From Panax quinquefolius (lineage: Eukaryota; Streptophyta; Magnoliopsida; Apiales; Araliaceae), in assembly GCA_020205615.1 (NCBI GenBank), contig CM035170.1, forward strand, positions 114,304,253 to 114,368,252: a stretch of DNA of 64,000 nucleotides, given 5' to 3'. The translations under genes and the position numbers were made by a program. Shown one piece after another: positions 1 to 12,349 of this stretch. A model generated the notes under the pieces. The model was not told the DNA's origin. It saw only the letters and a program-made list of their open reading frames with translations, and searched no databases. How positions within the stretch are numbered: the stretch's first letter is position 1; every line of letters begins with the position of its first letter.

Positions 1-983
1 GATCCAACTATTCGGATTAAAAATTATAACCCCGCAATATATCTCAAAAACCCCGATTTGATTTTTTAATACCTCCAATCCGATAAAATACCGATAAAAC
101 ACCTCAACATTAATTCCTTCATTAATAACCACATAAATAAATCCATCATTTATATTCATATAAAATAAATATTTCCTTATCATATGAATCAATAATTAAT
201 TATTCACAAATAATATTACGTAATCACATTTACGACAACCAGTCATTTCCTCAGAGTTAGGGGCTTTCCAATAAGGATCTCTCTCATCGGGCGCCGCAAT
301 TAGGTGACCAAACCTCTCCTTAGATGTAACTTTCTAGACATTGCCAATAATGTTATCTAATAATATTATTCAAATAATATGAATTATTGATCCGATAATG
401 GGAAAACATCGCAAAGATGACAATTATCAAAACAAAGAATAATATAAAATACCAACGCAAAGAATTATTGAATCAATAAAATAAACTATTGAATAAAGAA
501 TTAACTCGTAATAATTATTGAGTAGGCCTTCACGTAAGGATCAATAATTCAACAATACTGTGCAATACCGTGGTGCCATCTTCGTAACCACGCCAGACAT
601 CAGATTTTAACCACCCGGTATTCCAATGTCTTAATTCAGAATAACTACGCCGTTATTTATAACCACCCAAACTTTGTCGCTTTCCTCATCCAATCGCTTT
701 CAGTTATGGGGCCCACATATATGTCGCTACCGGCCGCATTTAATATTCCCCAACAAAGATTTAATATTCCACGACCAAACTAATATTCCCGACAAAGCAT
801 TTAATATTCCAATACCAAACTAATATTCCCCGACAAAATGAATATTTTATAACCACTTGCTTATTTTGAAATATTTATGTATTTAACCCTTAACTATCCA
901 CATTAATCAAATCAACCCTTACTATTTCAAGATAATAAATAAAGGAAATTCCTTTTATTTAAAAAAAATTTTCTGGTCTTACA
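1..983 (-). repeat. Partial LTR, family A (copy A1), cut by the window start
   Basis: This is the 5' part (minus-strand sense) of the long LTR that recurs at 3679, 9438, 15196, 20969 and, diverged, 55584. The minus-strand end reads TGTAAGACC at 983, matching the start of every other family-A LTR. Landmarks shared with the other copies are the AATATTCC repeats near 750-830, the block around 240-330 and the block at 340-410. The rest of the LTR lies to the left of the window, so I cannot tell whether this is a solo LTR or belongs to a further element. It directly abuts LTR-B with no visible polypurine tract or internal region. Confidence 0.85.
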
Positions 984-2169
984 ATGATGACAATGATATA
1001 AACATTAATCAACTAAAACAAGGATAAATATTAAAGACTTTAAATTTATCCAAATATTATCAATCACCTAATAAACTCATAATATAATATTATTAATATT
1101 ATAACAATATTTTAATCATTTCTAAACTTATAAACAATTTATTTCAATTGTTTACACTTTACCAAATAATGCATTTAATCATTCAAAGGATGCCATAATC
1201 ATAAGATTTCATCACCAATGATCAAATCCCTCATCAAAAATCTGCATATACCTTATATAGGATTTTCAAGCCATAAAATCCTATTTTTCAACTTTGTTAC
1301 TTCACATAACATATTTATCTCATATGTTCGTAACTAAACTATTTTCATAAAAAATACCAAATCAGTTCCAAAAAATATTTCTTTTCTAGAATTTAGCAGA
1401 ATATAGTCCCATAATGAACATATATTTTTCTCAGAATTTTTAAAATTCATTTACTATTTTTCAAAAATCAATTTCTAATTAATTCTTTAAGAAATTAGCT
1501 ACCTCAAGTTTAACTCCAGAAATTCCCAAATATTGGCAGGATCTTACACATGTTAACGTGATATTCCAGTTTAAATTTTATGGTCATCGGAGTTATAGAA
1601 CTCCGGTTATAGCGTTTTTCGTCGGAAAAACCTAAATATTGAAATGGTCATAACTTGCTCATTTTAAATCGTAATGAGCTCAATTTTGGACAGGAGGTTC
1701 TTTATACCATATACTTTCATGTCCCAAAAAACCAGAATTTTACTCATAAATTAAGTGGCCAAAAATGCCCTTTTAAAATTCTGGACAGTAGCATTTTCCT
1801 CTTTTGCAGCTTTTGACTCATTTGTTAAAATCAGTCCACACGAAAATCTACAACACCTTTTCCAGTGATTCCACTTGAATAAGTTATAAGACTCATAGAT
1901 CTAACTCTAGGACTTAACCACACTCAAAAATTCGAAATATAATAGGAAATATGGTTAATTGAATTTCATGTTACGTTTTTACCAAAATCTGATATTTCAA
2001 CCCTTTGTGATTTCTAAGAAACTTTCATGTTTCCACATAATAACTAACATAACTCATCATAAAACTTGCTAATACCACATATACCCGTGATTTTCATCAG
2101 TCCAATGCTTTTATTATGACTCTTATCATAATCAACGTAAACAGATCTTTTCCACAATTTAATAAGGAA

Positions 2170-2780
2170 TGAATACAAAGGATCATTCACCATGCATGTG
2201 GTAATTCACATAGACAGGTTATTCCAACAAAATAATAAAGAATGGAATAAAAGAAGGATTCACCATGCATGCGATAGAGACCGCATGCATGAGTTATTCC
2301 CAATGTAATAATAAATAATGGAACCAGTCCGACGTAAAACGCGATGTATGTATGTGATATATATTCACGAGTAATATTAAATGCGTAATAATAAATAATA
2401 GAACCAGTCCCAGATAAAATGCATGTGCATGATATTTCGGACGTAATAATAAATACGGAATAATAAATAATGTAACTGTGTCCCACAGAAACGCATGCAT
2501 AAGATATATTCGGATGAATAATAAAGAATGAAATAATAGAAAATTTTTACCATGTATGCGGTACTTCGCATAGACAGGTTATTCTAACATAATAATAAGG
2601 AATTGAATAACATAAGAAGATCACTATGTATAGGGTAGTCCGCGTATACAGGTTATTCCAACAGAATAATAAAGAATGGAATAACAGAATAATTTCACCA
2701 AGTATAAGGTAGTCCCCGTATACAGGTTATTCCAACAGAATAATAAAGAATGAAATAACAGAAGTTCTCTTCATTAATAC
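2170..2780. repeat. Palindromic minisatellite inside LTR-B
   Basis: Imperfect tandem repeats of about 60-75 bp. Each contains GGTTATTCC, then an AATAATAAAGAATG-type spacer, then GGAATAA, so each unit can fold into a short hairpin. Many units also contain CATGCATG-like palindromes. The reverse complement of the same array is at about 47220-47800. The short ORFs predicted here are low-complexity translations of the repeats, not genes. Confidence 0.75.
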
Positions 2781-3007
2781 AAAAGGAATAATACCCCTTA
2801 CAGGTACAACAAATAATATCCCTTACCTTTGAAAAGAAGAGTATTCAATTTGGTGGGGACGAGAATATACTCAAGAAAATTTGTACTACGCTTCAAAGCT
2901 TTCTTAAACTCTAAAAAATACGCCAAGATTATAGAAAAGAATTCTCTCTATAGTTTCTCTCTAAAGTTTCAAATTGAATTGTAAGAAATAATGAAGGAAT
3001 GAGCTTC

Positions 3008-3016
3008 ATTTATATA
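3008..3016 (-). promoter_or_regulatory. TATA box of LTR-B
   Basis: The minus strand reads TATATAAAT, followed by a leader ending in AAGCTCATTCC. The inverted LTR-B copy has TCTATAAATAG followed by AAGCTCATTCC at 46982-47007. Conservation of a TATA element and its downstream context in both copies fits an LTR promoter (U3/R boundary). Activity is not shown. Confidence 0.5.
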
Positions 3017-3462
3017 AGAATGGATGCGTATAAGTAACTAATTCATGAAATGTCAGGATTGATTTACTTTTAATCGGACGATTCATATTTAAAGCAAAAT
3101 CTTTTAAATAAAATATAATATATTCTATTTATAATCTAATAAAACGAATAACTTTAGAAAAGTATTCATTTTATATAAAAATATTTTACTATGCAAAACA
3201 CTATGTAGCACTATGCAACACTATGCATAATAAAATATAATATATTCTATTTATGTAATAACTTTATAAAAGTATTACATTTTTTTATATAAAAGTTTTT
3301 CCGCTTTTATTACATTCATAATACTAATAAAACAAAACTTCATCATCACTTACTTTGAAAAAATTTTAAATGTCACCCTTAACTTTAAACTTTTATCAAT
3401 TTAACTATTTACCAAAATAGAAAAATTGAATACTTTTATTTCATAAAATTTGGGGTCTCGCA

Positions 3463-3678
3463 ATTTATAATTTTATTACAACAAATATATTATACTGATT
3501 TAAAATATTTAAAATAAAATTAAAAGAACAAATAATATCAATCATAACTTACTACTTTTTAAAACATAATTATTATATCCTAAAATTACTACTTTTCTAA
3601 TATTATACCATAAATTATATCATACATGTATGGTAAAATATTATAATACACGTATATAACAAAATAACAAAATCACCA
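3463..3678. other. AT-rich flank and left target-site duplication
   Basis: No gene is present. The sequence contains a degenerate repeat motif (CCTAAAATTACTACTTTT) and AACAAATAATATCAATCATAACTTAC-like sequence that recurs on the other side of the array near 23795-23925. The two flanks were therefore probably one repeat tract before the array inserted. Positions 3674-3678 are CACCA, identical to 23667-23671, and are read as the target-site duplication. Confidence 0.6.
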
Positions 3679-4209
3679 TGTGACGACCCCAAAATAGGTC
3701 CATTCCATCCAACCCATTCTGAGTCGCCAAATACATGGTACGTAAACAACTACAACTTTATTATCACAACAATAAAATCGTGAGTTTAAATACAAATATT
3801 ATCTTACAGACAATATTTATACTCAAATAAATCCTCATCACATTTATTGATACATTATTTTACAATAATGGTGAGGACTACTAAACAACTCTCTCTAGAA
3901 CCTTCATTCCATACCCGACTAAGATTTCGCTACATTCTCGCCTCCCGAGAAGAAAAATGGAACAAGGAAAAGGGTGAGCTCAACTAGCCCAAGAAGAATG
4001 TTATGACTAAGATAATATACAACAAATTATCGTTAGTCTCCAACAGGAAAAATCGATAGAATACAATCGACAACAAGTTTCAGATCAATATTCGCAATGA
4101 AATAATAATTCATGTAAGAGTTACGTAGAGAATGAAATCTACTATAATCTATGAATTTAACGTACCATCATCAATATTTTATCCTCGTAACATTAATCAA
4201 TATTCATCT

Positions 4210-4420
4210 CAAATCAAATATTCATCTTTGCACTACAGCCAAAGATATTCATCAATCCATCATGTTCATCTCAACACTGCTCATCTTTGCACTATATAGC
4301 CAAAGATATTCATCATCGGTCATGTTCATTTAAAAACACCGCTCATCTTTGCACTACAAAAAGCAAAGAGATATTCTTCAAATCATTCATCTTTGCACTA
4401 CGTGCCAAAGATATTCAATA
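4210..4420. repeat. Hairpin minisatellite in the family-A LTR
   Basis: Three to four imperfect tandem units of 45-60 bp. Each carries ATCTTTG, about nine bases (GCACTACAG type), then CAAAGAT, a perfect 7-bp inverted repeat. The same tract occurs in every family-A LTR (near 9985, 15740, 21515, 56120 and 63345) with varying unit sequence. In minus-strand sense it lies downstream of the TATA element, so it would be in the transcribed leader (R/U5). Confidence 0.75.
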
Positions 4421-4674
4421 ATATCATCATTTAAGACCGAGGATGATGAAAATATTTTTAAAGAAACGAATCCAATTGAAACAAAATGACAAATATTATG
4501 GATTCAGTACTTTAAACAATCCGAGTTCAAAAATACTTCATAAATAATCATAGTGAAGTAAAATTCAAGAATAATCAAAACATGGATACAATCAAAGCTA
4601 GTATCCGTAATAGATATTTTAGATTTAAAAGAAAAATTTTCATTTTTCGGTGAATAGTGCCATGATTCGTGAAT

Positions 4675-4850
4675 AAAGGTCAGATATCGTGAATAAAGGC
4701 CAGATACGTGAATAAGAACTCGACACCAAAAGATAGAAATTCCACAAAAAACATCTTCACGCTTCATGAATAATACTCGTGAATAAGAATCTCATGAATA
4801 AGAACTCATGAATAGTAACTCGTGAATAAGAACTCATGAATAGTAACCCC
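4675..4850. repeat. GTGAATA / CATGAATA repeat tract in the LTR
   Basis: Short units alternating CTCGTGAATAAGAA and CTCATGAATAGTAA in tandem. Equivalent tracts are at about 10430-10612, 16190-16380, 21955-22145 and, shorter, 56495-56570. Unit number and spacing differ between copies. No gene. Confidence 0.7.
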
Positions 4851-6361
4851 GACATGAAAAAGTTCCAAATTTGATAAAAAGTTTCAAACTAATATTTCAA
4901 AGATAATGATATGAAGAAATAATATCATCCGAGAAGAAAATAACATCCCTTACCTCAAAGAATCAAGATTTCGGAAGGAAAGGTCAAGTGATGCTTTGAA
5001 TGAAACTTGTAGATTAATAAAGAACTCTCAAAGTATCTAAATACTCACAAAATACGCTCAATAATATAGAGAGAAAGAGAAAACTTTGTTTCGTGTGATT
5101 TTCAATTCTAACTTAGCCCTCTATTTATAGGAAAATGTTAGCCCAATCAAGCAAACTTGACTCGCCACCGATGGCTTTACTCGCTACTATTGCCACCCAC
5201 CACATTTGAAATAAAATTCAGCACATTTTTTCACCAACCACAAGTGGGGCCCACTCAATTCTAGAATTTTCCACCAAAATCAATTATAAACCTAATTTCC
5301 GAATCCGACACCTCTTAAAATTCACAACAAATCATTCGTGCATTTTTAACGGTTCAAAATTTGTGGACATATACTCAACTTATGTATGTATAACATATCC
5401 AAAAATTACAACGATCCAACTGTCGGATTAAAAATTATAACCCCCGTAATATATCTCAAAACCCCTGATTTGATTTTTAATACCTCCAATCCGATAAAAT
5501 ACTGATAAAACACCTCAACATTAATTCCTTCATTAATAACCACATAAATAAATCCATCATTTATATTCATATAAAATAAATATTTCCTTATCATATGAAT
5601 CAATAATTAATTATTCACAAATAATATTACGTAATCACATTTACGACAACCAGTCGCTCCTCAGAAGAGGGGCTTTCCAATAAGGATCTCTCCTCATCTT
5701 GGCGCGCAATTAGGTGACCAAACCTCTCCTTAGATGTAACTTTCTAGACATTGCCAATAATGTTATCTAATAATATTATTCAAATAATATGAATTATTGA
5801 TCCGATAATGGGAAATATTGTGCGTTGACAATTATCAAACAAAGAATAATATAAAATACCAACGCAAAGAATTATTGAATCAATAAAATAAACTATTGAA
5901 TAAAGAATTCACTCGTAATAATTATCGAAAGTGGCTTCTCACGTAAGGATCAATAATTCAAATAACATGCGGTAATACCGTAAGTGCCATCATGCAACTA
6001 ACGCCAGACATCAGATTTTAACCACCGGGTATTCCAACAGTCTTAATCTGCAGAATAACTACGCCTGTTATTTATAACCACCCAAACTTTGTCGTTTTCC
6101 TCATCCAATCGCTTTTCCGTTATGGGGCCCACACATGGTCAAGGCTACTTTGTCGCATTTAATATTCCTGACACAGATTTAATATTCCACGACCAAACGA
6201 ATATTCCCTTAACAATAATGAATATTTTATAACCACTTGCTTATTTTGAAATATTTTATGATTTAACCCTTAACTATCCACATTAATCAAATCAACCCTT
6301 ACTATTTCAAAATAATAAATAAAGGAAATTCCTTTTATTTAAAAAAATTTTGGTCTTACAA

Positions 6362-6373
6362 CCTCCTCTCCTT
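6362..6373 (-). other. Polypurine tract of array unit 1
   Basis: The minus strand reads AAGGAGAGGAGG, two bases from the LTR start TGTAAGACC. This is the position of the plus-strand primer of an LTR retrotransposon. It follows a codon run for DFEDEIS and a stop, the likely end of pol. Equivalent tracts are at 12119-12129, 17885-17895 and 58171-58181. Confidence 0.8.
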
Positions 6374-6599
6374 ATGAAATTTCGTCCTCGAAATCGACGA
6401 CGCATACTGTGTGTTTCAAAAGATGAGGATACCTCGCTTTCATTTCCGTTTCCAATTCCCCATGTCATTTCCTCAATACCATGGTTTCTCCACAAAACTT
6501 TAACTTATGGTATAACCCCCAGACATAGTGTCATGTTCTTTCCTCTACAAAATCTTGACAGTACCTCCTCGTGACGTTAAGTCTTCTATTATCTCGTCC

Positions 6600-8150
6600 G
6601 GGTTCTAACTCAATGACGTGTTTCGGGTCGTCCACATATTTACGTAACATCGATACGTGCGGAAAAACGTTATGAACCGCGTCATACTTGGTGGTAAAAC
6701 GAGTCTATAGGCCACGATTCCTATTCGATCGAGAATTTCAAATGGATTAATAAATCAAGGTTCGAGCTTTCCTCACCTCACCGATTCTCGCTTTTAAAAT
6801 AACAACTTCGCACCTCCTTCTTCAAATTCATCACCCGGTGTAGCTTGAATAAACTTTAACTTTATCGATTAAAGTCGATTATACTCAGTATATCATCACG
6901 CATCAGTATATCATCACGTGGGTACCTAGAGTTTTCATCTCCATCTATATTATTTGTATATTATACTTAAATGAGTCTTTGATAATATCGTACTCAGATT
7001 GTATATACGATCTTCTACTCAACACGCGTACCTACCACGTTCGCTTTCCAGGATGGCATGGTCGTAACATGTATGTGAAATGAGTCTCCTCTCGAGTTCT
7101 TCAAGCTCTTACCACATTCCTCGCTCCATTTGAATTTTGTATCTCTACGAGTCACCACGTTAATGGAATAGCGATTCGAGAATATCATTCAACGAATCTC
7201 CGATAATAACCAACTAAGCCTGTAAAGCTACGATTTCGATTACTACCGATTTAGGTTGTTCTCAATCGTGACTCATATCCCAACCTTGGATAACACGTTA
7301 CAATGGCACCTATCAATTTACTATCGCACGAATATGACGTCTCCTATAGAGAGTCTGGCTTAGGTGAATTCCACAAAGGAAGTCACAAGATAAAGGCTCG
7401 AGTAACAAATTTATAGTTGAATTTTTAATTCTCAAGTTCAATAGAGCCATTCGATATGAGATTTTAGAAATGAGTTTTGTCTGGGTTCAAAGTCGATACA
7501 AAATTTAATATCGTCTTTGGGAGTAAGCCAATAAATTCTTCAGGAAATACGTCAGGAAAAATCAATAACAACAAGAATATTATTCAAATCTGACGTGTCT
7601 TTATTCAAATCCATAACATGGACTAAGAAAACTTAACATCCGTAATAAACGAATGACTTCATGGCTTGATATGAAAATGTTTGACTACAATGGTTTCGAT
7701 CGCTTGAGTCGAATAACAAAGTTGCTTAGGAATATGAAAACTAACAACCTTACAAAAGCAATCAATTTTGGCATGATGAGTAGTTAACCAATCAATCCCA
7801 AAAGCAAGTATCTTTAAAGAGATAAGGTCAATGGTAATGTAATGGTGCCAACTTGAATCAAACAAGATTTTTAAACAACGGATGTAATGAAAGTTTCTCC
7901 TAACTGAGTCTCCATAAATAAGTCAAAGTCTAATTTCTCCGTAGTCAAGTTCAAATGTTAAAGCAAGAGAGATAAAAGAATGGGTAGAAGCCCAGATTCA
8001 GTAAGGTATAAACTTCGCAAGAATTTATAATTAACTAACCCTGCTAACTTCGTTCGGGTTCCTCGATTTTAATTCTGGTCACGACAAACGCTTCTTCCAA
8101 GAACCGTTGACTTTGACTTTTTCGGGACATCTTTTTGAGTCACCGTCCCC
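6600..8150 (-). pseudogene. Gypsy pol relic, array unit 1
   Basis: Read on the minus strand, about 7660-7860 encodes a retropepsin-end/linker segment (GIDWLTTHHAKIDC), 7370-7560 an RT N-terminus, and about 6900-7200 an RNase H remnant. Compared with the 58-62 kb element, nearly the whole integrase (zinc finger and core) and the RT catalytic centre are missing. Frames are broken many times and no long ORF survives. The same deletion joints appear in units 2 and 3, so the deletions precede the tandem amplification. Confidence 0.75.
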
Positions 8151-8159
8151 ATTGAACTA

Positions 8160-9230
8160 GGTTTATTATCGCATAATCTCGAGCGATATGTCCTTCTTTT
8201 TCCACAATTATAGCATACCTTAAACTGTTGTAGGCGGTTTAATGATATGTCCCTCTTTCCCGCATTTGTAACATAATGACCGATGGTCTTTCTCCTCCTT
8301 GGAACTGGGTTACATCGGCTACCGACGTCTTCACATGGTCGTTGTTGAATCTCCTCTTTTTAAAATCTCCTCCCAACTCGCTTCTTCTATTTTCATGGCC
8401 ACGATTACCACCAGAGTGGTTACCGCCTTTGTCCGTATTCTTTTTCTCCGCCGGTTATCGTTATTCGATGATCGCTATCTTCTTCAGATGATCTCGGTTA
8501 TGGTCCTCGGTTGAACGTATTTCGTTATCTCATTCTAACAATCGAGCCCTCGCTGACAACATCTGAATAGAGAGAAAATTTATGAGAAATGAGATATCGA
8601 CGACGCCGGTTTCAAACCTCTCGTAAACATCCGCGCCATACGCTCCTCATTCTCCACCAAATGAGGTGCAAACACGGATAACTCCATGAACTTCGCTTCA
8701 GATTGGGACACCGCCATGTTATTTCGCTCTCATCTAATAAACTCCACTTCCTTCATATGATTTAATACTTTCGTGGAAGTACTTGTCATTGAATCTGCTT
8801 TCAAACGCTCTCCATGACACGCCGAGGCAAATTGGATGGGTACGCTTCATGATTCCCACGAAGAATCGCTTCGCCATTTTAACATAAAGGTGGCGAATGG
8901 AACTTTCGTTTCTCCCGCATCCCAAGACATCGAATATCTTGGTAATTTGTTTAACCCACGCGTCTCACCTTTAATCGGATCCGCTTTCCCCGCACTCGGT
9001 GGTCCCAACTCTTTGAATCGCTTGGCACGTGACCACCCGTGAATCGCTATCATTTCTCCTCAGATTTTGAACACGAAGTCTCCTCGTCTCGATTTTTGCA
9101 TGAAATCGCAAAAAGCTTCTAAACATCCCTCGCTCATCATCTCGTCGGTGGTATTGTTCACGGGAGGAACATTGCCACCTGTTGCACGTTCTCCTCGTTG
9201 GTAAATCACAGACATCTCCACGGTCTCATT
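8160..9230 (-). pseudogene. Gypsy gag relic, array unit 1
   Basis: The minus strand has gag-like segments KELGPPSAGKADPIKGETR (about 8950-9020) and FNDKYFHESIK (about 8755-8800), in the order seen in plant Ty3/gypsy gag proteins. A zinc-knuckle remnant lies near 8190-8230. Frameshifts split it into several short ORFs. It lies directly downstream of the primer-binding site at 9421-9436, as expected. Overlapping + strand ORFs (8276-8514, 8836-9042) are shadows. Confidence 0.75.
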
Positions 9231-9420
9231 TACTCCATTAATATTCTCACGACATTCTCAAATATCGTCATAAAACAAGGGTTAATTAAGGAAATCAATC
9301 ACATAATATCCCTATATATCGACTAACTAACAAATAAGCTTAGGTAGGACACACTAGCAAAGGATTTACTCGCCTCTCCCTCCTAGTTCTATTCCCCGAT
9401 CTCCGCCAGAGATCATATCC

Positions 9421-9436
9421 TAAGCTTTGATACCAA
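9421..9436 (-). other. Primer-binding site (initiator Met tRNA), unit 1
   Basis: The minus strand reads TTGGTATCAAAGCTTA immediately after the LTR. The usual plant site for initiator methionine tRNA is TGGTATCAGAGC, and 11 of 12 bases match. Copies sit at 15181-15194, 20951-20966 (mutated to TTAATATCAAAG) and 62785-62799. This fixes the minus-strand orientation of the array. Confidence 0.85.
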
Positions 9437-9437
9437 C

Positions 9438-12117
9438 CGTGACGACCCCAAAATAGGTCCATTCCATCCAACCCATTCGAGTCGCCAAATACATGGTAAA
9501 ACAAAACAACTACAACTTTATTATCACAACAATAAAATCTGTGAGTTTAAATACAAATATTATCTTCAGACAATATTTATACTCAAATAAATCCTCATCA
9601 CATTTATTGATACATTATTTTACAATAATGGTGAGGACTACTAAACAACTCTCTCTAGAACCTTCATTCCATACCCGACTAAGTACTCGCTACATTCTCT
9701 AGCCCCGAGAAGAAAAATGGAACAACAAGGAAAAGGGTGAGCTAAACTAGCCCAAAGAAAGAATGTTATGACTAAGATAATATACAACAAATTATCGTTA
9801 GTCTCCAACAGGAAAAATCGATAGAATACAATAGACAACAAGTTTTCAGATCAATATTCGCAGCGAAATAATAATTCATGTAAGAGTTACGTAGAGAATG
9901 AAATCTACTATAATCTATGAATTTAAATACCATCATCAATATTTTATCCTCGTAACATCAATCAATATTCATCTCAAATCAAATATTCATCTTTGCACTA
10001 CAGCCAAAGATATTCATCAATCGGTCATGTTCATCTCAACACTGCTCATCTTTGCACTATAATAGGCCAAAGATATTCATCGATCGGCCATGTTCATTTA
10101 AACACCGCTCATCTTTGCACTATGTGCCAAAGATATTCTTCAGAAATCATTCATCTTTGCACTACAAAGCCAAAGATATTCAATAATATCATCATTTAAG
10201 ACCGAGGATGATGAAAAATATTTTTAAAGAACGAATCCAAATTGAAACAAAATGACAAATATTATGGATTCGTGATTTTTTAAACAATCCGAGTTCAAAA
10301 ATACTTCATAAATAATCATAGTGAAGTAAAATTCAAGAATAATCAAAACATGGATACAATCAAAGCTAGTATCCAGAATAGATATTTTGATTTAAAAGAA
10401 AAATTTTCATTTTTTGAATAAGGCCGATTCGTGAATAATAGTCAGATATCGTGAATAAAGGCCAGATACGTGAATAAGAATCTCGACACCAAAAGATAGA
10501 AATTCCACAAAAAACATCTTCACGCTTCATTAATAAGTACTCGTGAATAAGAACTCGTGAATAAGAACTCATGAATAGTAACTCGTGAATAAGAACTCAT
10601 GAATAGTAATCCCACATGAAAAAGTTCCAAATTTGATAAAAAGTTTCAACCAATATTTCAAAGATAATGATATCAAGAAATAATATCATCCGAGAAGAAA
10701 ATAACATCCCTTACCTCAAAGAATCAAGATTTGGAAGGAAAGGCTCAAGTGATGTTGAATGAAACTTGATCGAACAAAGAACTCTCAAAGTATCTAAATA
10801 CTCACAAAATACGCTCAATAATAATATAGAGAGAAAGAGAGAAAACTTTGTTTCGTGTGATTTTCAATTCTAACTTAGCCCTCTATTTATAGGAAAATGT
10901 TAGCCCAACCAAGCAAACTCGACTCGCAACACCGATGGCTTTACTCGCTACTATTGCCACCCACCACATTTGAAATAAAATTCAGCACATTTTTTCACCA
11001 ACCACAAGTGGGGCCCACTCAATTCTAGAATTTTCCACCAAAATCAATTATAAACCTAATTTAGAATCCGACACCTCTTAAAATTCACAACAAATCATTC
11101 GTGCATTTTTAACGGTTCAAAATTTGTGGACATATACTCAACTTATGTATGTATAACATATCCAAAAATTACAACGATCCAACTATTCGGATTAAAAATT
11201 ATAACCCCGCAATATATCTCAAAAACCCCGATTTGATTTTTAATACCTCCAATCCGATAAAATATCGATAAAACACCTCAACATTAATTCCTTCATTAAT
11301 AACCACATAAATAAATCCATCATTTATATTCATATAAAATAAATATTTCCTTATCATATGAATCAATAATTAATTATTCACAAATAATATTACGTAATCA
11401 CATTTATGACAACCGGCATCGCTCCTGTGAAAGAGGGGCTTTCCAATAAGGATCTCTCCTCATCGCGCCGCAATTAGGTGACCAAACCTCTCCTTAGATG
11501 TAACTTTCTAGACATTGCCAATAATGTTATCTAATAATATTATTCAAATAATATGAATTATTGATCCGATAATGGGAAATATCGTGCAAAGGACAATTAT
11601 TGAAACAAAGAATAATATAAAATACCAACGCAGAATTATTGAATCAATAAAATAAACTATTGAACAAGAATTCATCGTAATAATTATTGAGTAAAGGCCT
11701 TCTTACGTAAGGATCAATAATTCAAAATTACGTGCGTAATACGCGTGTGCCATCGCCAAGCAACCACGCCAGACATCAGATTTTAACCACCGGTATTCCA
11801 ACAGCCTTAATCTGTGAATAACTACGCCGTTATTTATAACCACCCAAACTTTGTCGCTTTCCTCATCCAATCGCTTCCGTTATGGGGCAATACACATGGG
11901 TCGCTACCGTCGCATTTAATATTCCCGATAAAGCATTTAATATTCCACGACCAAACTAATATTCCCTAACAATAATGAATATTTTATAACCACTTGCTTA
12001 TTTTGAAATATTTGCGTATTTAACCCTTAACTATCCACATTAATCAAATCAACCCTTACTATTTCAAAATAATAAATAAAGGAAATTCCTTTTATTTAAA
12101 AAATTTTCGGTCTTACA
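9438..12117 (-). repeat. LTR A3 (inner, shared by units 1 and 2)
   Basis: About 2.68 kb with the same layout as A2: hairpin minisatellite at about 9985-10185, GTGAATA repeats at about 10430-10612, TATA element at about 10881-10893. Its junction with the internal region reads CCGTGACG instead of the TGTGACG of the outer LTR. Long AT-rich stretches are identical to A2; differences cluster in short GC-containing patches. Confidence 0.9.
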
Positions 12118-12118
12118 A

Positions 12119-12129
12119 CCTCCCTCCTT
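12119..12129 (-). other. Polypurine tract of array unit 2
   Basis: The minus strand reads AAGGAGGGAGG, two bases from TGTAAGACC of LTR A3, as in the other units. Confidence 0.75.
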
Positions 12130-12349
12130 ATGAAATTTCGTCCTCGAAATTGACGACGACACGTACGTGTGTTTCAAAAGATGAGGATACCTCGCTTTCA
12201 TTTCCGTTTCCAATTCCCATGTCATTTCCTCAATAGCATGGTTTCTCCACAAAACTTTAACTTATGGTATAACCCCGATACATAGGTCATGTTCTTTCCT
12301 CTACAAAATCTTTGACAGTACCTCCTCGTGACGTTAAGTCTTCTTTATA

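Larger units (their letters stand above)
985..3462 (-). repeat. Long LTR of a second family (LTR-B), probably solo
   Basis: A segment of about 2.48 kb beginning TG and ending CA. Its minus-strand start, TGCGAGACCCC, parallels TGTAAGACCCC of family A. It carries a minus-strand TATA-like box near 3008-3016 and an array of palindromic 60-70-bp repeats at about 2170-2780. The same sequence occurs in the opposite orientation at about 46600-48060, which supports a dispersed LTR family. No gag or pol lies next to it and I found no target-site duplication (flanks TACAA and ATTTA), so solo-LTR status is an inference. It could instead be a rearranged fragment of a larger element. Confidence 0.6.
3679..6360 (-). 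repeat. LTR A2 (outer 3' LTR of the array)
   Basis: Begins TGTGACGACCCC on the + strand and ends GGTCTTACA, i.e. TGTAAGACC...GTCACA on the minus strand with TG/CA ends. It contains a hairpin minisatellite at about 4210-4420, GTGAATA repeats at about 4675-4850 and, on the minus strand, the TATA-type sequence CCTATAAATAGAGGG at about 5117-5131. No coding capacity; predicted short ORFs are incidental. Confidence 0.9.

Noticed and set aside
2160..2780. Regular repeats resembling a CRISPR array
   Set aside because: The units are adjacent, imperfect and palindromic with no unique spacers, they recur inverted at 47.2 kb, and the genome is eukaryotic.
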